Shown here piece after piece: positions 12,799-21,072 of a stretch of 26,116 nucleotides of DNA (position 1 is its first letter; each line of letters begins with the position of its first letter). The stretch lies in NCBI GenBank assembly GCA_964448005.1, contig CAYUUW010000015.1, positions 1-26,116 of the forward strand, read 5' to 3'. The notes under the pieces were generated by a model. The model did not search any database. It worked only from the letters and a program-made list of their open reading frames with translations, and was not told where the DNA came from. Position numbers and translations under genes: made by a program. This DNA comes from CAYUUW01 sp964448005 (GTDB lineage Bacteria; Patescibacteriota; Gracilibacteria; UM-FILTER-43-11).

Positions 12799-14802
12799 AT
12801 GCCGCTGCAAAAGAAATTCCCCCTTCACCGCTTTCCCTTCCTGGCGGCGAAGCGAAAATGGCTTTACGCCTTGATGGCGATAGGCGTCGTGGCCGTGGCC
12901 GGCTTTTTCCTTTTCTCCAGGCCAAAAGCCTCCCCCCCCATCTCCGAATCGGCGCCGGCGCCGATTTCGGTTCAGGTTCAGCCTGTGGGCCAGCGTCCGG
13001 AATACTCCATCAGCGAAGTGGCCACCATCAAGCCCCTTCAGGAGGTGGAGGTCCTGGCCAAGATCGGGGGCGAAATAGATTTCCTGAACCTCGGCCTGGG
13101 GCAGGCGGTGCGCGAAGGGGAAGTGCTGGCTAGCATCGACAACTCCTCCAACCCTGCCCAAATCAATCTTAACACCCTCTCCTCCCAGCTGAGCAGCGCT
13201 CGGCAGAATTACCAGGAGGTCGTGGCCAACAGCCAAGACACGCAGCGCAAGGCCGAGCTTCGGGCCGAAAGCCTTCAGGACTCCGTGGCTCGCCTGCAGC
13301 GCAACCTTCAGGAGCTGGCGCAGTCCAATGAGACCCGGGCCAAAACATTGGCCCTTCAGGCTGAAAACGCCCAGCAAAGCTTGGCCAACGCCCGGCTGGC
13401 TGCCCAGAAGCTAGAAACCCAATTCCTCCAGTCCTGGGAAGCCTTCTTTTCCTCTTCCCAGATCGCTTTCCAGGGCTTTCTGGTGAATGCCCATTCCTAT
13501 CATCAGACTGCTGCGGGAATCGTCAACCCCAACAATGTCCGTCCTATCGGCCTCGACAGCTTCGACAAGCTGTTGGGCATTCAGAGCTCTGCCGCAAGGA
13601 GCCAGGCAGCCAATGCCTACAACTCCATGACAGCGCTGCTGGAGGCGACAGGCAAAGCCTATGAGCCCTTGCTTCCTTTGGCCGAGGAGAATTTCGCCCA
13701 GGCCGCCGACCTGATGGAAGCCCTTGTTTCCGCCGCCCGCTCCATGAACCAGAGCATGCGCATGCTTCTGGATGCTTCCCAAACCTCAGAAACCCTCAGC
13801 TCTTCGATGCTGGAGGGCTTCAAGGCCCAAGTGAAGGCCGCGGAAGCCGGCGCCCTGGGCGACGCCAATGCGCTTAGCCAGGTTCGCCAAAGCCGCCAAT
13901 CGCTGGAGCTGGAGCAGGCCACGCAGCTGGCCACGGCCCAAAACAATCTGATCGTGGCCGAAAATCAGGCCAACGACGCGCTGGCCTCCCAAAACCAATT
14001 CGAGTCCACGCGGGCCTCTTCCATCCAGGATCTGGAGAACCAGCTCGCCCAAACCCGCAATGAGCTGGAGGCTGCGCAGGCCGATGCCCAATCCGCAGCG
14101 CGCGGCGTCCAGCTCCAGGAAAGCGCCAAAAAGCTGGAGATCAGCGGCTACCAGAACCAGGTCACTTTGGCTCAGCGCGCTTTGCAGGACAACCAGATCG
14201 CCTCTCCGATCGACGGCATCGTCAGCGAGGTGCTGGTGGCCCGAGGGGACTCGGTCTCTCCCGGCTCCCTTGTGGCCAGGGTCATTCAGCCCGATCAGGT
14301 CAAGGCGGTCTTTTTCGTCACCGAGGCCCAGTCGGCCTACCTTTCCGCGGGGCAGCCCGTCACGATCGCCCTTGCCGATCCGGAGCCTCCTTTCCAGGCC
14401 AAAATCAGCCGCATTGCTCCTTCGGCCGACCCTTCCAACCGCAAGATCCGGGTGGAAGCCGAAGCCCCCAACCTGCAGACCCGCCTGCGCCCGGAAATGC
14501 TGGTCGAGGTGAGCATCGAAGTGGGCCCGAAAGCCTTCGACCCGAACAGCCTTTATGTCCCCCTGAATTCAGTCATTTTCGGCCAGAACGAGACCTATGT
14601 CTTCCTTGCCGGCGCAGAGGGCAGGGCTGTCAAGACGCCGATCGAATTGGGCCAAGTCCTGGACAAATGGGTTCAGGTGATTTCTGGCCTGGCCCAAGGC
14701 GACAGCCTGATTGTGGAAGGGCAGAGGCGCCTGGAGGAAGGACAGGCTATTCAAGCCTCCTCCCCCAACCTTAAAGCTCCGAAGCCCCAGCCGGAAAACT
14801 AA
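12799..14802 (+). CDS. RND-type periplasmic adaptor (HlyD/AcrA-like) with extra-long coiled coil
   Basis: The product has 667 residues from the ATG at 12799 (a TTG at 12787 is in frame but less likely). An N-terminal TM segment (LYALMAIGVVAVAGFFLF) anchors it. The first lipoyl/barrel-sandwich half reads TIKPLQEVEVLAKIGGEIDF; the second, after the hairpin, reads DNQIASPIDGIVSEVLVARG. A beta-barrel and membrane-proximal domain follow (VKAVFFVTEAQSAYLSAGQP, then LRPEMLVEVSIEV). Between the two lipoyl halves lie roughly 340 residues of Gln/Ala/Glu-rich helix, much longer than in typical ~390-residue adaptors of this family. The protein links the RND permease to the outer envelope layer. The permease gene follows 12 bases later in the same frame. 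Family assignment is strong. Confidence 0.92.
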   Translation: MPLQKKFPLHRFPFLAAKRKWLYALMAIGVVAVAGFFLFSRPKASPPISESAPAPISVQVQPVGQRPEYSISEVATIKPLQEVEVLAKIGGEIDFLNLGLGQAVREGEVLASIDNSSNPAQINLNTLSSQLSSARQNYQEVVANSQDTQRKAELRAESLQDSVARLQRNLQELAQSNETRAKTLALQAENAQQSLANARLAAQKLETQFLQSWEAFFSSSQIAFQGFLVNAHSYHQTAAGIVNPNNVRPIGLDSFDKLLGIQSSAARSQAANAYNSMTALLEATGKAYEPLLPLAEENFAQAADLMEALVSAARSMNQSMRMLLDASQTSETLSSSMLEGFKAQVKAAEAGALGDANALSQVRQSRQSLELEQATQLATAQNNLIVAENQANDALASQNQFESTRASSIQDLENQLAQTRNELEAAQADAQSAARGVQLQESAKKLEISGYQNQVTLAQRALQDNQIASPIDGIVSEVLVARGDSVSPGSLVARVIQPDQVKAVFFVTEAQSAYLSAGQPVTIALADPEPPFQAKISRIAPSADPSNRKIRVEAEAPNLQTRLRPEMLVEVSIEVGPKAFDPNSLYVPLNSVIFGQNETYVFLAGAEGRAVKTPIELGQVLDKWVQVISGLAQGDSLIVEGQRRLEEGQAIQASSPNLKAPKPQPEN

Positions 14803-14814
14803 TCCGCAAAATCC

Positions 14815-17800
14815 TTGAATTCCCAAGACGAGAAAAGCAGCGTTCTCCCCGAACTCAGAGACATCGCCGATTCCTTCTGGGGCTTTTTCGTGTTCAATCG
14901 CCGCCTGGCCATCATGGTTGGCCTCATCTTCGCGGTCCTGGGAACCGTGAGCTTCTTCCAGATCCCCCGCGAAGCCCAGCCTGAAGTGCAGATCCCCTTC
15001 GCCACCGTGGTCACGGCTTATCCGGGCGCTTCGCCCAAGGAAGTGGCCGATCAGGTGACTTTCAAGCTAGAGCAGAAGATCAAGTCCGTGGAGAACCTGG
15101 CCGAACTGACCTCCACCTCCTCGGAGGGAGTCTCCCAGATCTTCGTGGAGTTCGACCCCAAAGCCGATGTGGAGGACAGCCTCCGCAAGCTGAAGGACAA
15201 AGTGGATGAGGCCAAGGCATCCCTTCCTGAGGACGCCACCGACCCTTCTGTGCGCGAGATCTCCTTCAGCGACGAGCCCATCATCATCTTCTCGATGTTC
15301 GGCGACTTGCCCTACGAGCAGCTGCTGGAGGCCGCCAAGGAGGCTCGGGACAGCCTGGAGAAGATCGCAGGCGTCCAAAGCGCGAACATCGCCGGCGAGC
15401 GCGAGCGCCAGGTGCTGGTGGCCGTGCGCGAGGCGGACATGGTCCAGTACGGGCTGAGCCTGCGCGGAATCAGCCGGGCCATCCAGTCCTTCCATTTCAG
15501 CAGCCCGGTGGGCAATGTCCGGGTCGACGACCAGTTCTACCAGGTCCGCATCGAAGCCGACCAGGACACGGCCGAGCAGATCGGAAGCATTCCTCTTTCC
15601 GTCCGCGACGGCGCCACTATTTATGTTCGCGACGTGGCCCAGATCCGGGAGGAGCTGAAAGAGGCCACGAGCTCCAGCCGGGTCTCCCGGTCGGGAGAGC
15701 CGTCCAAAAACGCCGTTTCCATCAGCCTCGTCAAAAAGACTGGCGAAAACGTGATCAAAACCGTGGACGAGGCCCGGGCGGCCTTTCAATTGCTCCAGGC
15801 CAACGGGAGCATTCCGGATTCGGTCCAGGTCATCGAGATCAACGACACGGCAAAATACATCCAGGACGATTTCAACAGCCTGATGGGCAATGCCTTGGGC
15901 ACGGTGGCCCTGATCTTCGGCGTGCTTCTTTTGGCCTTGGGCTTCAAGGAAGCCCTGATCGGAAGCATTTCGATCCCCTTCACCTTCTTTGTCACTTTCG
16001 CTTACCTGAACTGGCAAGGGGCCTCCTTCAATTTCATGGTGCTCTTCAGCCTCATTCTGGGGCTGGGGCTTCTGGTGGATGCGGCCATTGTGGTGATGGA
16101 GGGCATGCATGAGAACCTGTACAGGAAGAACCTGAGCCCCGTGAATGCGGCCCTGATGACCATCCAGACCTATCGATGGCCGCTGATCTCGGGCATGCTG
16201 ACCACGGTGGCCGCCTTCCTGCCCATGCTGATGGTTTCAGGAATCATCGGTGAATTCTTCAAGTTCATTCCCATCACCATCAGCGCCGTCCTCATCAGCT
16301 CCTTGCTCATCGGCCTGCTGATCCTGCCGGCCTACTCCGTCATCTTTCTCCATCAGGCCCGGAAAGAAGCCAAACCCTCCAAAATCCTCCGCTTTCTTCA
16401 CGGACGAAGAGAGCGCTTCATTGGCTGGGTGGATACCCACTACCAGGCTTTTCTGGGCAGGCTTTTGGCCAAAAGGCGCACTCGTTTTGCGCTTCTGGCC
16501 GTCTCTCTCATTGCCTTCGCTTCCGCGGCGGCCCTGCCCGTCATGGGCTTGGTGAAAGTGGAGGCCTTTCCTTTGGTGGATGCGGGCACCATGAGCATCA
16601 CCATTGAGATGCCGGCCGGCACGGCGATCGAAAAGGTCGACCCTGTGGCCAGGAAGATCGAGCCCCTTCTCCAGGCCGATCCGAACGTGAAGAGCTACGT
16701 GGTCAACCTGAGCGGCGGGGGAAGCGGAAAGGCCTCGGCCAGCTTCACGGTGAACTTTGTGGACGAGGAGCTGCGCGAGCTGAAGACCTTTGAGCTGGAG
16801 CAGAAATACAAGAAAGACTTGGCCTTCATCACCGAGGGGCAGCTGACGCTTTCCGAATCCCGCTCGGGTCCTCCCAGCGGCGCGGACATCCAGTTGCTGG
16901 TCTTCGGCGAGGACTACACGGTGCTCAAGAAGATCTCCAGCGATCTGCAAGCCAAGCTGGAGCAGATCGGCGGCGATCAAGTGAAGGACAACCTGGAGGA
17001 CGGCACGGCCGAATTCACCTTCGATTTCAGCCAGCCCTACCAGAAAGCCCTGCTGCGCCAGCAAGGCTTGACTGCGGCCGATGTGGCTCAGGAAGTGCGC
17101 ATGGCCGTTTACCCCACTACGTCCATCACCCTCAAGCGCGGAGAGGAGGAGGTCGATGTGAATCTCCAGCGCGAGTGGGGAGGAGCCTCCCCCAGCTCGA
17201 TCGACCAGATCCGGGCCATCCCCATCCAGAACCTCTCGGGAAGCTATATTCCTCTTTCCGCCTTGGCCGAGCCTCGGCTTGGCCCAGGCTTGAGCGCAGT
17301 GAACCATTTCGACGGCGAGCAGGCCATTACGGTCAGCTCAGGCCTCGCCCCGGGAAAGGTGGCGGCGGATGTTTTGGGCCAATTGGAGCCTTTTCTGGCT
17401 TCCTACGATTGGCCCCGAGGCTACAGCTGGCGCATGTCAGGCGGTGACGAGGAGACGCAGAAGTCTTTCCAGGATCTGCTCACGTCCATGGTGTTCGGCC
17501 TGATCCTCATCCTGCTGATCCTGATCACTCAGTTCAACTCCTTCAAGCAGCCGTTCGTGATCCTGATGACCTTGCCCATGTCGCTGATCGGGGTATTCTA
17601 CGGCTTCATGCTTTTTGGCATCAAGCTCAGCATCGCCGCCATGATCGGAATCGTGGCGCTCTCCGGCATTGTCATCAACGATGCGATTGTGCTGATCGAT
17701 CGCATCAACCAAAACCGCCAAAATGGCATGAGGCTGGCCGAGGCGATTCAGGAGGCCGGCCCGGCCCGCCTTCAGCCCATCATCATCACGTCCGTCACCA

Positions 17801-17970
17801 CCGTGCTGGGCATCCTTCCCATCAGCCTCACGGATCCCTTCTGGCTGGCGCTGGGCATGGCGATCGTTTTCGGCATGGCCTTTTCCACAGTCCTCACGCT
17901 GATCTTGGTGCCGGTGCTGTACTACGCCTTCGAGCGCCGGGGGGAGGCGAAGCGAATGAAGGGGTCATAG
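14815..17970 (+). CDS. RND-family efflux permease (AcrB/HAE-like)
   Basis: The product has 1051 residues from a TTG start at 14815; the frame is closed by the adaptor's TAA four codons upstream and no ATG precedes the first TM segment. The layout is classical: TM1 (LAIMVGLIFAVLGTVSFFQI), porter domain (YPGASPKEVADQVTFKLEQK), TM2-6, second porter half, TM8-12. In TM4, where AcrB has two adjacent aspartates, this protein has GLLVDAAIVVME (Asp422-Ala423). In TM10 the AcrB lysine is replaced by GIVINDAIVLID (Asn955-Asp956). The proton relay therefore differs from AcrB, although such variants exist in other RND branches. It exports unknown substrates with the adaptor. No TolC-like gene is adjacent. 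Confidence 0.95.
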   Translation: MNSQDEKSSVLPELRDIADSFWGFFVFNRRLAIMVGLIFAVLGTVSFFQIPREAQPEVQIPFATVVTAYPGASPKEVADQVTFKLEQKIKSVENLAELTSTSSEGVSQIFVEFDPKADVEDSLRKLKDKVDEAKASLPEDATDPSVREISFSDEPIIIFSMFGDLPYEQLLEAAKEARDSLEKIAGVQSANIAGERERQVLVAVREADMVQYGLSLRGISRAIQSFHFSSPVGNVRVDDQFYQVRIEADQDTAEQIGSIPLSVRDGATIYVRDVAQIREELKEATSSSRVSRSGEPSKNAVSISLVKKTGENVIKTVDEARAAFQLLQANGSIPDSVQVIEINDTAKYIQDDFNSLMGNALGTVALIFGVLLLALGFKEALIGSISIPFTFFVTFAYLNWQGASFNFMVLFSLILGLGLLVDAAIVVMEGMHENLYRKNLSPVNAALMTIQTYRWPLISGMLTTVAAFLPMLMVSGIIGEFFKFIPITISAVLISSLLIGLLILPAYSVIFLHQARKEAKPSKILRFLHGRRERFIGWVDTHYQAFLGRLLAKRRTRFALLAVSLIAFASAAALPVMGLVKVEAFPLVDAGTMSITIEMPAGTAIEKVDPVARKIEPLLQADPNVKSYVVNLSGGGSGKASASFTVNFVDEELRELKTFELEQKYKKDLAFITEGQLTLSESRSGPPSGADIQLLVFGEDYTVLKKISSDLQAKLEQIGGDQVKDNLEDGTAEFTFDFSQPYQKALLRQQGLTAADVAQEVRMAVYPTTSITLKRGEEEVDVNLQREWGGASPSSIDQIRAIPIQNLSGSYIPLSALAEPRLGPGLSAVNHFDGEQAITVSSGLAPGKVAADVLGQLEPFLASYDWPRGYSWRMSGGDEETQKSFQDLLTSMVFGLILILLILITQFNSFKQPFVILMTLPMSLIGVFYGFMLFGIKLSIAAMIGIVALSGIVINDAIVLIDRINQNRQNGMRLAEAIQEAGPARLQPIIITSVTTVLGILPISLTDPFWLALGMAIVFGMAFSTVLTLILVPVLYYAFERRGEAKRMKGS

Positions 17971-17982
17971 CCTCGGCCGCAC

Positions 17983-18015
17983 AAAAAAAGAGACCCCGGC
18001 CTTTCGGCGGAGTCT
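17983..18015 (-). terminator. Terminator between the RND operon and the convergent small gene
   Basis: An imperfect stem with AGAC (17991-17994) pairing GTCT (18012-18015) and CCG/CGG inside. On the minus strand it is followed by seven Ts (17983-17989), a good terminator for the gene at 18075-18299. On the plus strand the T-run is lacking. Confidence 0.7.
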
Positions 18016-18074
18016 TAGGCCATCGCTCTGTGGGCGAGGGCAGGTTTTTGAAGAAGAGGCTTCCTGTGCGATGC

Positions 18075-18299
18075 TCATTGGGTGCCTTCTTTTTCCGCCT
18101 CCATTTTTCCTGAGGCGGCCAGGTACCCCCTCTGCACCTCCTTATCGGCATCGGCAGGATAGGGGCCGCCTCGCCTTGCGATCAGCTCGCCAACCGCGAA
18201 GCCTCCCATTGCTTCCTCCCGTTCGCTAGGGTTGGTGAGGGTGGGGGGACAGTCGGAGTGGTGATAGCCACCCCCTTGATTGCAAAAGTAGCAGTGCAT
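18075..18299 (-). CDS. Small zinc-knuckle-like protein (74 residues)
   Basis: The start is set by a clear Shine-Dalgarno site, AAGGAG (18307-18312), seven bases before the ATG at 18297-18299, with a good promoter at 18363-18390 and a terminator after the stop. The N-terminus reads MHCYFCNQGGGYHHSDCP, a Cys-X2-Cys...His-His-X2-Cys set that could bind one zinc. The remainder is a hydrophilic, helix-prone tail (REEAMGGFAVGELIARR ... KEVQRGYLAASGKMEAEKEG). I do not know the family; a nucleic-acid or protein-binding role is possible. Transcribed divergently from trhO. Confidence 0.75.
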   Translation of the reverse strand: MHCYFCNQGGGYHHSDCPPTLTNPSEREEAMGGFAVGELIARRGGPYPADADKEVQRGYLAASGKMEAEKEGTQ

Positions 18300-18362
18300 T
18301 CGAATTCTCCTTCGGCCCATCGAGCATTTGGCAGGCCTTGCCAAAGCCGGCAGATTATATTT

Positions 18363-18390
18363 ACTATAGCAAAAAATAAATTTTTGTCAA
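18363..18390 (-). promoter_or_regulatory. Extended -10 promoter of the zinc-knuckle gene
   Basis: On the minus strand TTGACA (18385-18390), a 16-base T-rich spacer ending in TGC, TATAGT (18363-18368). Confidence 0.75.
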
Positions 18391-18434
18391 TACTTCCAGC
18401 GCGGCTTTTTGGCTTCATGCGCTCAGTCCAGCCC

Positions 18435-18463
18435 TTGCGTCTCATCCCCAGGCTTCCTACAAT
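18435..18463 (+). promoter_or_regulatory. Candidate promoter of trhO
   Basis: TTGCGT (18435-18440), 17-base spacer, TACAAT (18458-18463); the predicted start lies about 19 nt before the ATG, the leader length seen at other genes here. Confidence 0.6.
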
Positions 18464-18488
18464 AAGCCCTGTCCTTATTCACAAGCCC

Positions 18489-19541
18489 ATGGCCCAGCTA
18501 AGAAACCTCTACAGCAAGGAAGACTGCCTCAAGCGGATCGCCCAAGAGAAATTCGCGCGCAGGACCGTGTCTTTTTACCGCTATGTCCGCATCGGCGATC
18601 CCCAGGCCTTGCGCGACGAGCTTTTTGCGGAATGGGATGCGCTGGGCGTGCTGGGGCGCATCTATGTGGCTCGCGAAGGCATCAATGCCCAGCTTTGCGT
18701 GCCGGAGCCGAACTGGGAGGAATTCGCCCAAAGGCTTTACGCTCGGCCGGAATTTGCTGGCATTCCCTTCAAGGTCGGCCTGGAGCAGGGGGAGTCCTTT
18801 TGGAAGCTGATCATCCGCGTCAAAAAACAGATTGTGGCCGACGGGCTGGCGGAGGGCGAATACGACGTGGAGAACGTGGGAACGCATTTGGATGCCGAGG
18901 CCTTCAATCGGGCGATCGATGAAGGGGCCACGGTGGTGGACATGCGCAACGCCTACGAAAGCCGCATTGGCCATTTCGACGGAGCCATCCTGCCCGATGC
19001 CGACACCTTTCAGGACGAGCTGCCGCTGGTCAAGCGCCTTTTGGAAGGCAAAAAGGACGAAAAGATCCTGCTCTACTGCACGGGCGGCATCCGCTGCGAA
19101 AAGGCCAGCGCCTACCTGAAGGCCAACGGTTTCAACGATGTGAGCCAGCTCCACGGGGGAATCATCCAGTACGCGCACGAAGTCCGTCAGAAAGGCCTGC
19201 CTTTGCGTTTCAAGGGGGCCAATTACGTCTTCGACGAGCGGGTGAGCGAGCGGGTGACGGACGAGGTGCTGAGCCAGTGCGACCAGTGCGAGAGCCAGTG
19301 CGACGCTTTTACCAATTGCGCCAACACGCTGTGCAACCTGCTATTCATTCAGTGCTCTGGCTGCCGGGGTCGAATGAGCAATTGCTGCACGGCCGAATGC
19401 CGGCGCATCGCCGCCTTGTCCCCAGAAGAACAGCGTGCCCTGCGCAAGCGCCAAAAATCCTCTACGCCGCAGCTGTACCGCCGCCGAGTGCGGCCGGATT
19501 TGAAAAACGCAGAGGCCAAGCCGGTGTTCGAGCTGAAATAA
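18489..19541 (+). CDS. trhO: tRNA uridine-34 hydroxylase, rhodanese family
   Basis: The product has 350 residues from the ATG at 18489, the same length as E. coli YceA/TrhO. The family makes 5-hydroxyuridine at wobble position 34 of several tRNAs without needing prephenate. An N-terminal acylphosphatase-like domain (TVSFYRYVRIGDPQALRDEL, then REGINAQLCVPE) precedes the rhodanese domain (about 140-235) with the active-site loop YCTGGIRCEKASAYL, catalytic Cys197. The C-terminal Cys-rich region (CDQCESQCDAFTNCANTLCN, then FIQCSGC and NCCTAEC) matches the family. The start is supported by the promoter at 18435-18463; longer in-frame forms lack family similarity. Confidence 0.96.
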   Translation: MAQLRNLYSKEDCLKRIAQEKFARRTVSFYRYVRIGDPQALRDELFAEWDALGVLGRIYVAREGINAQLCVPEPNWEEFAQRLYARPEFAGIPFKVGLEQGESFWKLIIRVKKQIVADGLAEGEYDVENVGTHLDAEAFNRAIDEGATVVDMRNAYESRIGHFDGAILPDADTFQDELPLVKRLLEGKKDEKILLYCTGGIRCEKASAYLKANGFNDVSQLHGGIIQYAHEVRQKGLPLRFKGANYVFDERVSERVTDEVLSQCDQCESQCDAFTNCANTLCNLLFIQCSGCRGRMSNCCTAECRRIAALSPEEQRALRKRQKSSTPQLYRRRVRPDLKNAEAKPVFELK

Positions 19542-19546
19542 AAAGC

Positions 19547-19587
19547 TTGTCGCTCAGAGGCCGAGCGAAGCGAGGCCGAAGAGCCTC
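19547..19587. repeat. Dispersed repeat, copy A
   Basis: TTGTCGCTCAGAGG (19547-19560) recurs at 19985-19998. It is followed by CGAGCGAAGCGAGG and a GAGGC/GCCTC hairpin. It starts 5 bases after the trhO stop and is non-coding. Confidence 0.65.
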
Positions 19588-19611
19588 CGGCCTGCCCCTC
19601 ATGCCAATTGA

Positions 19612-19637
19612 AAAGCCGGACTGGGAAGTCCGGCTTT
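19612..19637. terminator. Bidirectional terminator between trhO and the Cys-rich gene
   Basis: A perfect 11-bp stem, AAAGCCGGACT (19612-19622) with AGTCCGGCTTT (19627-19637), around GGGA. On the minus strand it continues TTTTCAATT, ending the gene at 19661; on the plus strand it can end trhO. Confidence 0.8.
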
Positions 19638-19660
19638 GCTCGGCGAAGGCCGAGAGAGGC

Positions 19661-19861
19661 TCACATGGCGTAGCATGTGCAAGGCGGAGTGGAGCAAACG
19701 CAACCGATCCCCCTTACGCCATGTGGAGGGAATCCATGCCTATCCAGGGTCATACCGCAGCCCGTGCCGCACGTGCATGGGCGTTGAGTCGGGTCTGGCT
19801 GGGGCGGATTTGGGTTCGGAGGCGCTGACTTATTTTCTCCTGCGCTTTTTTCGTCGGCCAT
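19661..19861 (-). CDS. Small cysteine-rich protein (66 residues), unknown
   Basis: The start is the ATG at 19859-19861, preceded by GAGGT four bases upstream; an upstream ATG in frame (19909) has no such site. Residues 2-28 are a Pro/Asn/Lys-rich disordered arm (SAPPNPNPPQPDPTQR). Then seven cysteines in two clusters: CTCGTGC and, 19 residues on, CVCSTPPCTC, with two histidines between. There is no signal peptide. CXC clusters suggest metal binding (zinc, copper or iron-sulfur) or a modified peptide; I cannot choose. A promoter, a leader hairpin (GCAGGA 19892-19897 with TCCTGC 19901-19906) and a terminator frame the gene, which supports that it is real. No homologue recalled. Confidence 0.65.
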   Translation of the reverse strand: MADEKSAGENKSAPPNPNPPQPDPTQRPCTCGTGCGMTLDRHGFPPHGVRGIGCVCSTPPCTCYAM

Positions 19862-19933
19862 GATTACCTCAGCTGATGCCAGATGCAGAGAGCAGGACTT
19901 TCCTGCCAAAGATCAAGGACAGCAGCGATTAGC

Positions 19934-19962
19934 ATTTTATTATAAATTTTAAATTAGCGCAA
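19934..19962 (-). promoter_or_regulatory. Candidate promoter of the Cys-rich gene
   Basis: On the minus strand TTGCGC (19957-19962), 17-base AT-rich spacer, TAAAAT (19934-19939). The leader would be about 66 nt. Confidence 0.5.
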
Positions 19963-19977
19963 GTCCCGAATGAGCAA

Positions 19978-20082
19978 CAGATGTTTGTCGCTCAGAGGAG
20001 CCTTGGCGACGAAAAGCCTCCTTTTTCACTCCCATCCTCAGGAGACTCTTCGCTGCGCTCTGAGTGACAGACAGATGCTTTG
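19978..20082. repeat. Dispersed palindromic repeat, copy B
   Basis: TGTCGCTCAGAG (19986-19997) and CTCTGAGTGACA (20058-20069) form a 12-bp inverted repeat with one mismatch, about 60 bases apart. Just outside, ACAGATGTTTG (19978) and ACAGATGCTTTG (20070) are near-direct repeats. The left arm matches copy A at 19547. It lies just beyond the stop of the NlpC/P60 gene. Confidence 0.65.
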
Positions 20083-20095
20083 CCTGCGCCCTTGC

Positions 20096-21046
20096 TCAGC
20101 CTCCGGCCCCTCCAATCCACCTCCTCACCACGAATTTCTTCCTGTCCTCGCCGTTCTCATCCTTGCCTGCGTCATCGGCATAGCGGTTCATGGGCACCCG
20201 GCTTTCCATGGCCTCCGTCAGCACTTCCTGGGCAGATCTCACCCTTACTCCGCCCTGGAAGCCTTCGGTTTCATCGTCGAAATCAGCCTTGCTTTCGATG
20301 GTTTTCCCGTTTCCCAGGGCAATGACCATGTGGCCTTTCCACACGATGAGGTCAAGCGGCTGCAGGAGGGCGGCGATCTCTTCGGTGCTTTTCCCGGCGA
20401 TCTCCACGGCTCGGCCGTAGTCCAGCAGATCGCTGGTGTTGCGAGGCGTGGCCCCATTGGCGGCTTCGTACAGAAGCCCGGAGCAATCGACCCCCTTCAG
20501 CATCCATTGCTCTTGCAGCCCTTGGCTGATGGGGGACGCTGGCGGATAGAAGGCCAAAAGCGATTCGATGCCTTGGCGAACGTTGCCGCCCCAGGTGTAG
20601 GGGCTTCCTTCGGCTTCCAGCAGGGTGGCCAGGATCTCTTCCTTCGGCGGCAGGGCTTTTGGCCGCCCTGCCGGCTTCTCATTCGTCAGCTCCACAAAGC
20701 GGCTATCGATGTAGTAGCCTTTTTCGGTCGGATAGGGATAATCGGCGCTCTCCACCCGATAAATGGTTTTGTGGCCAGGGTCGCTTTCGGGCAAAGAAGA
20801 AGTGATGGCGCGCCTTTTGATTTCGAAGACCGTGCCTTCCAACGCCACAAATTCAAGTTCATCGATCTCCTCGTAATCGTCCAATTTGAGGGTGATTCCA
20901 TCCTGCCCTCCAAAAACACCGTCAAAATCAGGAGTGTAAAGAACTGGGGTGGGGCCTTTGGAGACGGCGTATTTTGGCAGATCCGGCCCGCCGCAGCCCA
21001 GCAAAAGGACGGGCGAGAGGAGGCCGAGGGCGAGGAGCTTTTTCAT
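20096..21046 (-). CDS. NlpC/P60-family lipoprotein (cell-wall endopeptidase type)
   Basis: The product has 316 residues. A lipoprotein signal peptide ends in the lipobox LLLGC (Cys18). The middle part (about 30-120) resembles SH3-like targeting domains (GYYIDSRFVELTNE). The NlpC/P60 catalytic domain starts near 140 (GSPYTWGGN) with nucleophile Cys188 in GVDCSGLLYEA, catalytic His239 in WKGHMVIALGNG and an acidic/polar third residue near KTIESK (249-253). Such enzymes cut D-gamma-Glu to diamino-acid bonds in peptidoglycan peptides. Tethered outside the membrane it may act in wall remodelling. Its promoter (21073-21102) overlaps the 3' end of the Nudix gene. Confidence 0.9.
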   Translation of the reverse strand: MKKLLALGLLSPVLLLGCGGPDLPKYAVSKGPTPVLYTPDFDGVFGGQDGITLKLDDYEEIDELEFVALEGTVFEIKRRAITSSLPESDPGHKTIYRVESADYPYPTEKGYYIDSRFVELTNEKPAGRPKALPPKEEILATLLEAEGSPYTWGGNVRQGIESLLAFYPPASPISQGLQEQWMLKGVDCSGLLYEAANGATPRNTSDLLDYGRAVEIAGKSTEEIAALLQPLDLIVWKGHMVIALGNGKTIESKADFDDETEGFQGGVRVRSAQEVLTEAMESRVPMNRYADDAGKDENGEDRKKFVVRRWIGGAGG

Positions 21047-21072
21047 AGGACAAAGGGGTTGGGACTGGCACG

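Noticed and set aside
19277..19863. Long plus-strand frames after trhO
   Set aside because: They are shadows of trhO, the repeat and the convergent Cys-rich gene; the frame content is Arg-rich and lacks a ribosome site.
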